A stretch of 64,000 nucleotides of DNA from Bacteroidota bacterium (GTDB lineage Bacteria > Bacteroidota > Ignavibacteria > Kryptoniales > JAKASW01), in the NCBI GenBank assembly GCA_021812985.1, contig JAKAMG010000001.1, positions 186,001 to 250,000 of the forward strand, given 5' to 3'. The notes under the pieces were generated by a model that did not search any database, was not told the origin of the DNA, and saw only the letters and a list, made by a program, of their open reading frames with translations. Shown here piece by piece: positions 16,375 to 25,576 of the stretch. Position 1 is the first letter of the stretch. Each line of letters begins with the position of its first letter. A program made the translations under genes and the position numbers.

Positions 16375-18026
16375 AAGCCCTCTTGGCGATCCTTCCCGCG
16401 GTTTTTCTCTTTGGATGCGCGGGCCAATTCCCGCCGTCCGGTGGACCTGTCGATACCGCTCCCCCTCGTATTTTGTTTTCATCTCCGACTCAAAACCAGA
16501 CAAACTTTCCGGGGCGCGAGATCAGGGTGAAGTTCGACAAGTACATGGTGGAAAGAAGCGTTGAGAGTTCGATATACTTTCCCCCCTTCGGCATGAATGA
16601 CCTCGCGTTCGACTGGTCGGGGAAGGAGCTGGAGATCAGCATCCTGAAGCCGCTCGAGGCAGACAGGACTTACATACTAACGATCGGCGCGCGCGCGCAG
16701 GACACTCGCGGCAACTACCTTGGCAAGGCGTACAACCTTGTTTTTTCGACGGGTGAAAGAGTTGACACGGGGATGGTGTCCGGGACCGTGTACGCGCAGA
16801 AGGCCGAGTCCTACACCGTCGCAGCGTTTCCGGTTACTCCCGATATCGACACCCTCCGGCCGGCCATGACTCTGCCGAGGTACGTCACACAATCGGACGA
16901 CAGCGGAAGATATGTTTTGAAAGGGCTGTCCGACGGAAAGTACAGACTGATTTGTTTTGATGACCAGATGAGAAATTACACCTACGCGCCGCAGTATGAT
17001 CTTTACGCCTCAGCAACGCGGGACGTCTCAATTTCAGAATTCGTGAACAGAGTCGAAGGGGTAAACTTCATCCCCGCGATGGAGGACACTTCGCACCCTC
17101 AGCTCTATAGCGCAGAGCTCACGAATACAGGACTCCTTCTTCTGAAGTTTAGCGAGCCGCTTGACACTTCGCACATTCGCCCTTCATATTTTGTGGTCAG
17201 CGATTCTGTGACCGGCATGCGGCTCCCGGTCGACTTTGCCGCCCGCCTCGAGTCGAATCGTTACAATGTTGTGCTGGAAACTGACACGCCGCTTAAGTCG
17301 CGCACAAAGTATTTCGTGACTGCGGGTGATAGTATCTCTGATTCCTATGGCAACAGAATGGCTCAAAGCAATAATACCGTCACGTTTATCCCGGATACGA
17401 ACCTGGTTCCGTTTATCCCCTACTTCTTTAATTTCCCGGATTCGCTCAGAGGAGTCTCGTCGTACGATACGCTGTACTGTCAGTTCGCTGCGCCTTCCAT
17501 AGAAGGCCATATCGCGAGTCCGAGCTGCGTGCTTCTTGACAGCAGCGGCGACCCGATTGCGAACAGGGTTGCGCCTGAATCTGGCACGATTTACAGAGTG
17601 TACCTCCACGGACTGATCTCGCGAGAGTGGTACACGCTTTGTCTCAATTATAAGACATACGTGAACGGGGCCGAAAAAGATTCGCTGGTGAAGCGAAGCT
17701 TTGCGATGGTCGATTCGAACTCGCTCGGTGATATCACCGGAACAGTTACGGGGATTCAGCGCGGCGCGGAAGTTGTCGTTGCGGCTGAAGGAGAGAACGG
17801 TAAGACTTACCATGCGCTGGCTGATAGTACTGGGGGTTTTGAAATTGCCGGGATACCCGCGGGCGATTACTCACTTAAAGCGTATGTCAGACGCGGGAAG
17901 AGCGTGCGCTATTTCAACGGACGGAGCTTCCCGTACCAGTTTGCGGAGCCGTTCGGTGTTTACGACGGGAAGCTGAAAATCAGGGCCAGGTGGACCGTCG
18001 AAGGCGTCGCCGTGAGACTTCATTAG
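16362..18026 (+). CDS. Ig-like domain lipoprotein
   Basis: A GTG start overlaps ubiX by 13 bp. Residues 1-20 form a lipoprotein signal with lipobox LFGC, followed by PPSGGPVDTAPP, typical of Bacteroidota lipoproteins with an N-terminal bacterial Ig-like (Big_5/SbsA-like) domain. That domain, about residues 25-120, has the RVKFDKYM pattern and ends in YNLVFSTG. Later parts contain further beta-sandwich repeats, including a carboxypeptidase-regulatory-like segment near the C-terminus (DITGTVTGIQRGAEVVVAA to GDYSLKAYV). It is probably anchored in the outer membrane and structural, with no catalytic motif visible. It ends the tsaD operon. Confidence 0.85.
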   Translation: MGKVKALLAILPAVFLFGCAGQFPPSGGPVDTAPPRILFSSPTQNQTNFPGREIRVKFDKYMVERSVESSIYFPPFGMNDLAFDWSGKELEISILKPLEADRTYILTIGARAQDTRGNYLGKAYNLVFSTGERVDTGMVSGTVYAQKAESYTVAAFPVTPDIDTLRPAMTLPRYVTQSDDSGRYVLKGLSDGKYRLICFDDQMRNYTYAPQYDLYASATRDVSISEFVNRVEGVNFIPAMEDTSHPQLYSAELTNTGLLLLKFSEPLDTSHIRPSYFVVSDSVTGMRLPVDFAARLESNRYNVVLETDTPLKSRTKYFVTAGDSISDSYGNRMAQSNNTVTFIPDTNLVPFIPYFFNFPDSLRGVSSYDTLYCQFAAPSIEGHIASPSCVLLDSSGDPIANRVAPESGTIYRVYLHGLISREWYTLCLNYKTYVNGAEKDSLVKRSFAMVDSNSLGDITGTVTGIQRGAEVVVAAEGENGKTYHALADSTGGFEIAGIPAGDYSLKAYVRRGKSVRYFNGRSFPYQFAEPFGVYDGKLKIRARWTVEGVAVRLH

Positions 18027-18090
18027 TCCCAACATCCCTTGAATTCGCGCCGAAAGGCCGAAAACTAAGCAGGTCGGTATCCCAGGGCAG

Positions 18091-18119
18091 TTGATTCTTT
18101 CCGACAGCTGGGGTAAAAT
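18091..18119 (+). promoter_or_regulatory. Predicted sigma70 promoter for the barrel protein at 18195
   Basis: TTGATT and TAAAAT are separated by 17 bp. The predicted start is near 18126, giving a leader of about 70 nt. Confidence 0.55.
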
Positions 18120-18194
18120 TGCCTAAGGTGTCGGGGAGTCGTAACTGCAAATTGAAGGCTCCGCCGGAATGTGAACTTTCTAGAAAGGGAAGTC

Positions 18195-18731
18195 ATGATG
18201 AAGACACTACTCGTTCTAATTGCTTTGGCCCCAGCAGCGGCATTTGCTCAGGGGTTCATGCCGAGATGGGAAATGTCACTTTCGGCCGATGCGAATTCGT
18301 TCTCGGATCCAAACGGGGGGCATAACCAGGTCTCCTTTGCCGTCCGTCCGGGTTTCTTCCCTATCGCAGATCTCTCGATTGAGCCTGAACTCTTCGTCGG
18401 AACTCTTAAGGGAAGAAGTCCCGCGATCAACCTGAGCGGAAATCTCTCATACAGCTACGGAATGGGGAAGCACGAGTTTGTGCCTTTCGTCCTGGCGGGA
18501 TACGGCGCAGGGAACGGGTTCCCTTTCGAACTGCCTATTCAGAAGGACGCATCCTATCTGAGCGCGATCAAGTTCCTCAATCTGGGAGGCGGTTTGAAGA
18601 TTATGACGCTGGGAGGGAGAGCTCTCTTGCGGATTGAGTATCGCTATCAGGCGTTTACGGCAGACCTGTTAGGAGTGAAGGAGAATGCGTACGCGCGAAG
18701 ACTCCTCGTGGGGTTCTCCGTCCTTCTTTAA
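18195..18731 (+). CDS. Small outer-membrane beta-barrel protein (178 aa)
   Basis: The frame is open from 18171, but the ATG at 18195 follows an AAAGGGAAG site and starts directly with a signal peptide (MMKTLLVLIALAPAAAFAQG), so I use it. The mature part consists of alternating amphipathic strands rich in Gly, Tyr and Ser (LSYSYGMGKHEFVPFVLAGYG) and ends LLVGFSVLL, as in 8-stranded OmpA/OmpX-type barrels. It has its own promoter and appears monocistronic. No specific function can be inferred. Confidence 0.72.
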   Translation: MMKTLLVLIALAPAAAFAQGFMPRWEMSLSADANSFSDPNGGHNQVSFAVRPGFFPIADLSIEPELFVGTLKGRSPAINLSGNLSYSYGMGKHEFVPFVLAGYGAGNGFPFELPIQKDASYLSAIKFLNLGGGLKIMTLGGRALLRIEYRYQAFTADLLGVKENAYARRLLVGFSVLL

Positions 18732-18910
18732 CCGGCGAGCTCCCGTTCTTCCGTTAGGAATTGGTTTGAAATGAGCACTCCCGCAAAACGGTTGGTGTTG
18801 TCCTGAATATGTTGCCGTGGCGGAGTGAGCCCGCCTGTTCAATGAATTACTTGTCGAAGCTCAACCTCGGATTGCTGAGCTTGTGATAAAGATTGTTTTG
18901 AGGAGAAACT

Positions 18911-19858
18911 ATGGAAGTTTTGGCGGGGACGGCAGGCTGGAGTTATGAGGATTGGGTCGGCCCTTTTTATCCGGAACGCCCGAGGCTTCCATTCTCGCGG
19001 CTCACCTTTTATTCCGGCTTCTTCGACTGCGTGGAAGTAGACAGCACCTTCTACCGCCACTTTGCTCCAAGCGTCGCGGAGAAGTGGATTGCAGAGGTCG
19101 AGGGGAACAGGAACTTCGTTTTCCTGATGAAGCTGCACAAAAGCTTCACTCACGGTGGTAACGGCAAACCCGCAGATCTCGCAGGCGACGAGAGAGCCGT
19201 CACTGAGTTCATTCGTCCTTTCGTGGACAGGGGCAAACTTGGAGGCATGCTTGTCCAGTTCTCCGAGTACTTCAAAGATACTCCCTTGTCAAGGGACCGC
19301 ATCACATTCGTGGCGGAGAAGTTTGCCAACGTCACGCTCTTCTTTGAACTAAGAAATACGTCCTGGTACAACGGCCGGGCGCGCGAGTTTCTGGCGGAGC
19401 GCGGTGTAAACCTGATCGCCATAGACCAGCCGCTGCTCAAAGGGATGGTTGACCTGACGCCAGACATCGTAGGTCGCGATGGTTACTTCAGGCTTCACGG
19501 TAGAAACGAGGAAATGTGGAAGTTGGGCAGACAGGCCCTCGCCGCGAGGGGAATGTCGGAGCAGAACCGGGAGTCTGACGACGCCGACAGGAACGCGAGA
19601 TACAACTACCTTTACAGTGGCCGGGAGCTCGATGAGATCGAAGGGAAGATCAGGAAGGTCGGGGAGAGGTGTGAGAGGACTTACGTCGTCGCGAACAATC
19701 ACCCGATGGGGAAGGCGGTGGCTAACGCACTCGAACTTGTCAAGCGGCTCCGAAACCAGGAACGTGTCAAGATGCCCGATACAGTGACGAGATATTTCCC
19801 CGAACTCGAAAAATTCGCCGACAAGGTGAGCACAGGTCCTTCTGACATGCTGTTCTGA
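18911..19858 (+). CDS. DUF72 (YecE-like) family protein
   Basis: The ATG follows TTGAGGAG. The 315-residue sequence opens with the family signature GTAGWSYEDWVGPFYP and contains VEVDSTFYR, FVFLMKLHKSFTH, FELRNTSWY and YFRLHGRNE in the expected order along a TIM barrel. DUF72 proteins are widespread and their reaction is not established; they are sometimes found near iron-sulfur or redox genes. The C-terminal 40 residues (KMPDTVTRYFPEL...) extend slightly beyond the usual end. No operon partner is obvious. Confidence 0.9.
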   Translation: MEVLAGTAGWSYEDWVGPFYPERPRLPFSRLTFYSGFFDCVEVDSTFYRHFAPSVAEKWIAEVEGNRNFVFLMKLHKSFTHGGNGKPADLAGDERAVTEFIRPFVDRGKLGGMLVQFSEYFKDTPLSRDRITFVAEKFANVTLFFELRNTSWYNGRAREFLAERGVNLIAIDQPLLKGMVDLTPDIVGRDGYFRLHGRNEEMWKLGRQALAARGMSEQNRESDDADRNARYNYLYSGRELDEIEGKIRKVGERCERTYVVANNHPMGKAVANALELVKRLRNQERVKMPDTVTRYFPELEKFADKVSTGPSDMLF

Positions 19859-19961
19859 TATTGCCACTCGGCCAGTCAAAGACCCGAACAAATGATTTCA
19901 GGAGCCCGGCTGTAAAATTGGTTTCTCTTAAGTGCACTTCGTATTTTTCCTGTGAGGTCTG

Positions 19962-19990
19962 TTGGTAAAACTAAATCCCCGAGATATCGA
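19962..19990 (+). promoter_or_regulatory. Possible leaderless promoter at 19996
   Basis: TTGGTA and TATCGA are 17 bp apart, with TATCGA ending 5 bp before the ATG. The -10 match is imperfect, but no ribosome-binding site is visible, so a leaderless start is plausible. Confidence 0.35.
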
Positions 19991-19995
19991 GTAAA

Positions 19996-20664
19996 ATGTT
20001 TGAGCGCGACTACATTTTAAGGATGTTCACACTTCTCGGAAGAGCGCTTTCGAGGGTTCTCTTCTTCCGTGAGACCAAGAGCTATGATTCGGCGCTTCTC
20101 GAGCTAGAGAATGCGTCCCTGTCACTTCTTGGCATGAACACCGATACACTCGAACGGTTGCCTGTCGAAGGACTTAAAGGCGTCCTCGCATCCGATTCCG
20201 ACCTGATGCAGCCACGGCTATACACGGCCGGAGTCATATTGAAGGAGAAGGGGGAGATACTCTCGCTCACCGAAGGGGAAGACGGGAGCGTCACCATGTT
20301 TATTAAGTCCCTCCGGCTCATGACAGAGCAGTTACGCGGCCTCAATGAGGTCGACGGAAACAAGGGGATCGGTAATGTGGACGCCCTGATCGCAAGACTC
20401 AAGGAGTATGAATTGCCTCCCGACCTTATGCTCCGCCTGGTGGATTACTACGAATACTCAGGGAGATATGGCAAGGCCGAGGACAAGGTGTTCGAGATGG
20501 TTGAGGGGCATCCCGAGACTCTCCCGGCCGCGATATCGTTTTATGAGAGACTGCTTACGAAATCTGACGACGAATTGGAGAAAGGAAACCTTCCAAGAGA
20601 CGAGGCGGAGACTGCGCTCAGGGAGCTGCAGGCCCGGCTTCAGGGTACAGTCGCAGGCGTGTGA
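19996..20664 (+). CDS. Uncharacterised helical protein, possibly DUF6483-like (222 aa)
   Basis: This is a soluble, almost wholly alpha-helical protein without signal peptide or membrane segment. It begins MFERDYILRMFTLLGRALSR. A central run around residues 140-180 (LRLVDYYEYSGRYGKAEDKVFEM) looks like a TPR hairpin. The start and layout remind me of an uncharacterised family with an FERDYILRMI-type N-terminus, but I am not certain of the family number. It lies alone between DUF72 and queF. No catalytic residues are recognisable. Confidence 0.6.
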   Translation: MFERDYILRMFTLLGRALSRVLFFRETKSYDSALLELENASLSLLGMNTDTLERLPVEGLKGVLASDSDLMQPRLYTAGVILKEKGEILSLTEGEDGSVTMFIKSLRLMTEQLRGLNEVDGNKGIGNVDALIARLKEYELPPDLMLRLVDYYEYSGRYGKAEDKVFEMVEGHPETLPAAISFYERLLTKSDDELEKGNLPRDEAETALRELQARLQGTVAGV

Positions 20665-20726
20665 AGCGTTTTCATTTTTGGACCATGTTTTGTTTCCCCT
20701 CGACTTATTGATATGACAGGAGCAAG

Positions 20727-21167
20727 ATGATAAAGAAGAACAACCGAAGGAACACAACGCAGCTACGCATGACTCAGGAGTCGGACCTGGCGGGCCTTTC
20801 CCTCCTTGGCAAGAAGGCTGGCGCCGACAGGCGGCTCGAGACCTTTCCGAATCATCACCGCGGAAGGAATTATGTCGTTACTCTCAGGACCGATGAATTC
20901 ACCTGCCTTTGTCCGGCGACAGGACAGCCGGACTTCGCGAAACTTACCATTGAGTACATACCCGACAAGAGAATAGTAGAATCCAAATCGCTTAAACTGT
21001 ACCTCTGGTCGTTCAGAAACCAGGGAGTCTTCAACGAGCACGTTGCGAACGTAATACTTGACGACCTCGTGGAGGCACTGGGCCCGAAGTGGTGTAAAGT
21101 CACTGCGGACTTCGCCGTAAGAGGCGGGATAGCGATCTGCGTCGATGCGGAACATGGGAAGAGATGA
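20727..21167 (+). CDS. queF: NADPH-dependent 7-cyano-7-deazaguanine reductase QueF
   Basis: QueF reduces the nitrile of preQ0 to the aminomethyl group of preQ1 in queuosine synthesis. At 146 residues this is the short, single-domain type. The nucleophile is Cys62 in CPATGQPDF with Asp69, and the substrate-binding ESKSLKLYLWSFRN follows. ATG 20727 is preceded by GACAGGAG; a later in-frame ATG (MTQESD) lacks such a site. The stop overlaps the transporter start by 4 bp (ATGA). Tgt, which inserts preQ1 into tRNA, lies at 36 kb. Confidence 0.96.
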   Translation: MIKKNNRRNTTQLRMTQESDLAGLSLLGKKAGADRRLETFPNHHRGRNYVVTLRTDEFTCLCPATGQPDFAKLTIEYIPDKRIVESKSLKLYLWSFRNQGVFNEHVANVILDDLVEALGPKWCKVTADFAVRGGIAICVDAEHGKR

Positions 21168-21901
21168 CGGGGATAACTCGTTCACAGAGTGGTGAGCGCT
21201 GGCTTCCCGCTGTCGCGGCGGTATTTGTCACTAGCCTCATCGTCTCGAACATAATTGCCGTTAAACTCTTTTCTTTCGGACCTGCGTATCTCCCGGCAGG
21301 GACAATCGTCTTTCCTGTGTCATATATTTTCGGTGACGTGCTGACGGAAGTCTATGGCTATGCCCGGGCGCGCCAAATTATCTGGATCGGGTTTGCCTGC
21401 AACTTATTTGCTGTGCTGATAATAATGCTCAGCATCGAATTGCCTCCAGCTCCGATATGGCGAGTCCTCGGTTCGCCCGAACAGTCGCAGCGTGCCTTCG
21501 CGGCGCTCTTCGGTCTCGCTCCGAGATTGCTCGGGGCTTCCTTCGTCGCCTATCTCGCCGGGGAATTCCTGAACTCGTTCGTCCTCGCCCGGATGAAGGT
21601 CGCCACCGGCGGAAGGTATCTCTGGACGCGCACGATCGGCTCCACGCTTGTCGGCCAGTTTGCGGACTCGGCGTTCTTCGTCACGCTTGCGTTTACCGGA
21701 ATTATTCCATCGTCGGGGATACTAGGTCTGGTGGTCTCTCAATGGCTAGTCAAGTCGGGTTACGAGGTGGTGGCCACGCCGTTGACATACGCCGTCGTTA
21801 ATTTCTTGAAGCGGACCGAGAATAGCGATTTCTTCGATGTAGGGACGGATTTCACCCCTTTTGCCTGGAAACTGGAAGAGAGGCCCGAGAAAGCTGAATA
21901 A
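21164..21901 (+). CDS. yhhQ: Queuosine precursor transporter (YhhQ/DUF165 family)
   Basis: This 245-residue inner-membrane protein with about six helices matches the VUT/YhhQ family of preQ0/preQ1 importers. Family features include SLIVSNIIAVKLF in helix 1, PVSYIFGDVLTEVYGYARAR, and WTRTIGSTLVGQFADSAFF. Translational coupling to queF supports a queuosine role: imported preQ0 would be reduced by QueF next door. The C-terminal tail (KRTENSDFFDVGTDFTPFAW) is typical of the family. Confidence 0.93.
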   Translation: MTGITRSQSGERWLPAVAAVFVTSLIVSNIIAVKLFSFGPAYLPAGTIVFPVSYIFGDVLTEVYGYARARQIIWIGFACNLFAVLIIMLSIELPPAPIWRVLGSPEQSQRAFAALFGLAPRLLGASFVAYLAGEFLNSFVLARMKVATGGRYLWTRTIGSTLVGQFADSAFFVTLAFTGIIPSSGILGLVVSQWLVKSGYEVVATPLTYAVVNFLKRTENSDFFDVGTDFTPFAWKLEERPEKAE

Positions 21902-21969
21902 ATGGAACGAATATGTCGTGGGGTGGGGAATACTCGCGAAATACGGTCGTTTTGGCCCGGTTTCCACGA

Positions 21970-21998
21970 TTGCATTTCAGCCCGCCAAACGATAAATT
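21970..21998 (+). promoter_or_regulatory. Predicted sigma70 promoter of secG
   Basis: TTGCAT and TAAATT are separated by 17 bp. The predicted start near 22005 leaves a leader of about 17 nt that contains the GAGGTGG ribosome-binding site. Confidence 0.65.
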
Positions 21999-22021
21999 TT
22001 ATTCAAAATTGAGGTGGAAAT

Positions 22022-22372
22022 TTGTACGCATTTTTAGTAGTCCTTGAAATTATAGTCGCAATACTCCTGATCGCCGTTGTACTCATGCAGTCGAGCAAGG
22101 GAGGCGGTCTGGCCGGTACTTTTGGAGGCGCGAGCGCAGGTTTCGGAAATATGTTCGGCGTCAGGAAGACCGCCGATATCCTTTCCAGGATGACAACTAT
22201 CCTCGGTACTGTCTTCATCGTCCTCGCTTTTCTGATCAACCTCTTCTTCCTTCCCAATAAGGCAACGACGGAACAGAAGAGTTTCCTTCAGACGCAGGGA
22301 CAGCAGAACTTACCGGCCCAGCAGGTACCACAGGTTCCAATCCAGGCACCCGCTTCTCAACCCCAGAAGTAG
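22022..22372 (+). CDS. secG: Preprotein translocase subunit SecG
   Basis: SecG is the small auxiliary subunit of the SecYEG channel. The 116-residue protein has two transmembrane helices (about residues 2-22 and 57-77) and, between them, the family signature LMQSSKGGGLAGTFGG with a nearby FGVRKTADILSR. The tail is Gln/Pro-rich and presumably disordered. The TTG start is set by GAGGTGG just upstream. It is followed after 15 bp by a sensor kinase gene, probably in the same transcript. Confidence 0.95.
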   Translation: MYAFLVVLEIIVAILLIAVVLMQSSKGGGLAGTFGGASAGFGNMFGVRKTADILSRMTTILGTVFIVLAFLINLFFLPNKATTEQKSFLQTQGQQNLPAQQVPQVPIQAPASQPQK

Positions 22373-22387
22373 GCTTAACTCACTGCG

Positions 22388-23485
22388 ATGCCCGATTCAC
22401 CACTCATAATGCTCGTAGACGACGAGCAGGCAAACTTGGAACTCTTCGCGGCGATCCTCGAAGAGGAAGGGTATCGCACACTAAGCTCAAACAACGCTGC
22501 CGTCGCTCTAAAACTTCTCGAGACAAATAAGCCGGACCTGATCATAAGCGACATTTACATGCCGGAGATGGGCGGATTTGAATTTTACGAGAAGGTTCAG
22601 AGTATCCCTGAAATCCGATCAGTCCCCTTCATCTTTCTGAGCGCGCTTTCAGACCGCGCTCACGTGAGAGAAGGTAAAGAGCTGGGCGCTGACGACTATC
22701 TCACGAAGCCGATCGACATCGATGAGCTCGTCACAACCGTCCGGGGAAAACTGAAGCGCGCCGCGTCAATGCGGAGTGCAATGCAGAGCGAGTTCGATGC
22801 TCTGAAGGAACAGGTCCTCTCCACGCTTTCTCATGAGCTCAACACGCCGCTAACATATATAATAGGGTTCTCCGAGATCATAAGCGGCGGCGCATCATCC
22901 ATCACTACCGATGAGCTTAAGGAGTTCGCCACTCTGATCCATCACGGCGGAGGAAGGCTGAAGAATCTCGTCGATGACTTCCTGATCACCGTGCAGATAG
23001 ACTCAGGCCACACTCAGAAATATTTCGAGACCGATAGACGGGAATTCGACCTCACCAAGTTGATGGCTCAGTTGCGGAGTGAATTCGAGCCTCAGGCTTC
23101 TGAGAAGGGAATTGCGTTCAATCTCAAAGGTGACGGCCCGCTTCGGGTCTTCGCGTCAGAGAGTCTTGTGCGGGATATCGTCGGGCGGCTTCTATCGAAC
23201 GCCGTCAAATTCACCTCGACCGGCTCTGTTTCGCTCAGCGCGTCGGATGAGGGAGAATATGTAAGGCTCGATGTCGTCGACACCGGTGTCGGCTTCCCGG
23301 AGGCGGAACTGCCGAGGGTGTGCGACAAGTTCTACCAGGTCAACAAAGAGGTTCAGCAGCAGCAGGGAGCCGGGCTGGGTCTTTATATCGCGAAAAACCT
23401 CGCGAACATAAATCGATGCAAGTTTGAAATATCCTCATCCGAAAATTCAGGAACGAAAGTAACACTTCATATCCCTACTCGGTAA
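22388..23485 (+). CDS. Response-regulator receiver fused to histidine kinase
   Basis: Residues 5-125 are a CheY-like receiver with acidic pair Asp11/Asp12, phospho-acceptor Asp55 and Lys107. A HisKA dimerisation domain follows with His149 in LSHELNTPL. A HATPase_c domain then carries the N box (LLSNAVKFT), G1 (DTGVGF) and G2 (GAGLGLYI). The protein has no membrane segment or sensory domain, so its input is probably phosphorylation of the N-terminal receiver by another kinase. No dedicated response regulator adjoins it. It lies between secG and an Omp85-family gene, which may hint at envelope signalling, but that is only inference. Confidence 0.92.
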   Translation: MPDSPLIMLVDDEQANLELFAAILEEEGYRTLSSNNAAVALKLLETNKPDLIISDIYMPEMGGFEFYEKVQSIPEIRSVPFIFLSALSDRAHVREGKELGADDYLTKPIDIDELVTTVRGKLKRAASMRSAMQSEFDALKEQVLSTLSHELNTPLTYIIGFSEIISGGASSITTDELKEFATLIHHGGGRLKNLVDDFLITVQIDSGHTQKYFETDRREFDLTKLMAQLRSEFEPQASEKGIAFNLKGDGPLRVFASESLVRDIVGRLLSNAVKFTSTGSVSLSASDEGEYVRLDVVDTGVGFPEAELPRVCDKFYQVNKEVQQQQGAGLGLYIAKNLANINRCKFEISSSENSGTKVTLHIPTR

Positions 23486-23487
23486 TC

Positions 23488-24792
23488 ATGTCCCGCGGGA
23501 TTACCGCCCTTTCTGTACTCTTTCTCGTTTCATCATTCTCATTCGCACAGGATTCCGTGCGCACGGCCCTGCTGAACAAGATCTACATACAGGGCAACGA
23601 GGAGACGAAGGCGTCCGTCATACTCCGCGAGCTGCCGTTCGCCCCCGGTGATTCGGTCACCAATCGCGAGATCGAATATGCCCGGGATAGGGTATACAGC
23701 ACAAGACTCTTCACAAAGGTCCTCATGGAGCCAGTGCCTGTCCGCGCTAATGAGATCGACCTCCTGATTTACGTGGAGGAAAGATGGTACATCTGGCCAT
23801 ATCCTGTCGTGGGTATCAGGGACAGGGACTGGAAAAGGTTTTACGCGGGCGCAGGAATTGCCGACATGAATTTCAGAGGGCTGGACGAAAAACTTGCCGG
23901 TATGTTCGCACTCGGATATGATCCATTCGCGGCGGTGCGATTCAGAAGTCCTGGCATAGGGAGCCATAGAGACTACTTGCTTACGATGAGCGGGAGCTAT
24001 TCGAAGGGAAGGAGCATAGGCGTCCAGGCGGGAAGCGCCAGCGGCGAATTCAAGGGGACCTTCGGCGACATCAGCGTCGAAATCGGCAGGCGCTTCGGTT
24101 TATTTTCTACCATTTCGCTCGGAGCATCGTACAACTACGTCTCAAGCGGGGACGACTCCTTGCGACTTGTCCTGTCGCCGAACGGCACCGATGTATTCGC
24201 GGCGGCGAAACTTTCCTACGTGTACGATTCAAGAAATCTTAGAAGCTACGCCACCGACGGAACATTCATCTCCATTCGACTGGAGAAGTATGGACTTGGA
24301 GAAAGCCTAGTCAATTTCGGCCGTCTCTCGGCCGATGCCAGGAAGTATTTTCAAATCGGCGGCGCCCTCACGCTCGCAGCCAGGCTATACGGCAATTTTG
24401 CCGAAGGCCCCGCGATTCCTGTTTACGATGACGTGTTCATAGGTTATTTTGAAAGGATCCGGGGAATGTTCAACTCGGTTTCCCAGGGAGTGGATATGGC
24501 CGGAGGCAACCTGGAGATCAGGATACCGATAGTTAGGCAGATGTACATCGAGATTCCCGATTTTCCACTGAAAGAGTTCATATCTAACAGGATTGGCTTG
24601 TACTGGAATTTCTTCGCGGATGCCGGCGAAACGGCGGGAAGGGAGTTCGATTTTGACAAAAGGAACCTACTCTTCGGCTATGGTGGAGGAGTGAGCCTGC
24701 TTCTCCCCTACGACCTTATACTCCAGGCTGATTGCGCTCGCGGGAGCGACGGACACGTTGAATTCATATTAGATTTTGGTGCGACGATATAA
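23488..24792 (+). CDS. Omp85-family outer-membrane protein with one POTRA domain
   Basis: A signal peptide (residues 1-20, ending FSFAQ) is followed by one POTRA domain at about residues 24-100 (NKIYIQGNEETKASVILREL, then IDLLIYVEERW). The C-terminal barrel contains YDSRNLRSYATDGTF and the loop-6 RIRGMFN segment. One POTRA is fewer than the five of BamA, so this resembles small Omp85 paralogs or patatin-less surface-antigen proteins common in Bacteroidota. The gene begins 2 bp after the kinase stop and overlaps the rsmE start by one base. The partner or cargo is unknown. Confidence 0.85.
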   Translation: MSRGITALSVLFLVSSFSFAQDSVRTALLNKIYIQGNEETKASVILRELPFAPGDSVTNREIEYARDRVYSTRLFTKVLMEPVPVRANEIDLLIYVEERWYIWPYPVVGIRDRDWKRFYAGAGIADMNFRGLDEKLAGMFALGYDPFAAVRFRSPGIGSHRDYLLTMSGSYSKGRSIGVQAGSASGEFKGTFGDISVEIGRRFGLFSTISLGASYNYVSSGDDSLRLVLSPNGTDVFAAAKLSYVYDSRNLRSYATDGTFISIRLEKYGLGESLVNFGRLSADARKYFQIGGALTLAARLYGNFAEGPAIPVYDDVFIGYFERIRGMFNSVSQGVDMAGGNLEIRIPIVRQMYIEIPDFPLKEFISNRIGLYWNFFADAGETAGREFDFDKRNLLFGYGGGVSLLLPYDLILQADCARGSDGHVEFILDFGATI

Positions 24793-25514
24793 TGGAACAG
24801 TTTATTTACAGGATCGAGAATCTCTCGACCGATGAATCGGGCCGGAAGCAGGTAGTGATCGACGGCGACGAACAATTTCACCTGTCGCGGGTTCTTCGCG
24901 TGAGGACCGGCGAAAAAATTCTAGCGACAGACGGGAACGGCAGCACGCTTCTCTGTTCGGTCTTGAAGATCAGCAGGGACGCGGCGGTCTGCGACGTGCT
25001 TGAGGAGTATCGTGACATGAACAGGGCGCCACGCGAGTACCTGATCGGAATTGCACTGCTCAGGCCAATGTCCAAAATGGAGCTCGCGCTTGAGAAGTGT
25101 ACGGAATTGGGTGCCGGCGGGTTCATACTGTTCGATTCCGAGAGAAGTGATCGTGTGAGGCCGAGGCTGGAGAGGCTGGAGGGGATCATAAGATCAGCCG
25201 TCAAGCAGTCGCTGCGGAGCAGAATTCCCCGGCTTCAATATGTTGAGAGCCTGTCCAAAGCCGTGGAGGGCTCGGCCCATTTTGAGGAAAAAATTGTTCT
25301 CCACGAGAAGTCGAAAGACTCACTGGCGGCCCGTCTTCAAGCGACAGCTGAGAAGAAGTCTGTAGCGGCCCTCGTCGGTCCAGAAGGAGGCTTCTCGGAG
25401 AACGAAGTTGAATTCCTCGCCGGCATGGGTTATATCAGCCTTTCACTCGGGAGTGCGAGGCTGAGATCAGAAACAGCCGCCATAGCGGTCTCTTCCGTGC
25501 TCTCCGAGTATTGA
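24792..25514 (+). CDS. rsmE: 16S rRNA m3U1498 methyltransferase RsmE
   Basis: RsmE methylates N3 of U1498 in the decoding region of 16S rRNA using S-adenosylmethionine. The 240-residue protein has an N-terminal PUA-like domain (HLSRVLRVRTGEKILATDG) and a SPOUT knot domain with the diagnostic segments MSKMELALEKCTELG, VGPEGGFSENEVE and LGSARLRSETAAI. The start overlaps the preceding Omp85 stop (TAATG), so it is translationally coupled. Confidence 0.96.
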   Translation: MEQFIYRIENLSTDESGRKQVVIDGDEQFHLSRVLRVRTGEKILATDGNGSTLLCSVLKISRDAAVCDVLEEYRDMNRAPREYLIGIALLRPMSKMELALEKCTELGAGGFILFDSERSDRVRPRLERLEGIIRSAVKQSLRSRIPRLQYVESLSKAVEGSAHFEEKIVLHEKSKDSLAARLQATAEKKSVAALVGPEGGFSENEVEFLAGMGYISLSLGSARLRSETAAIAVSSVLSEY

Positions 25515-25576
25515 GTCCGCCCTCTCGCATGCTCACAGCCGATTTCGAATTATCATTCCCTTTCTTATTTTAAGAC

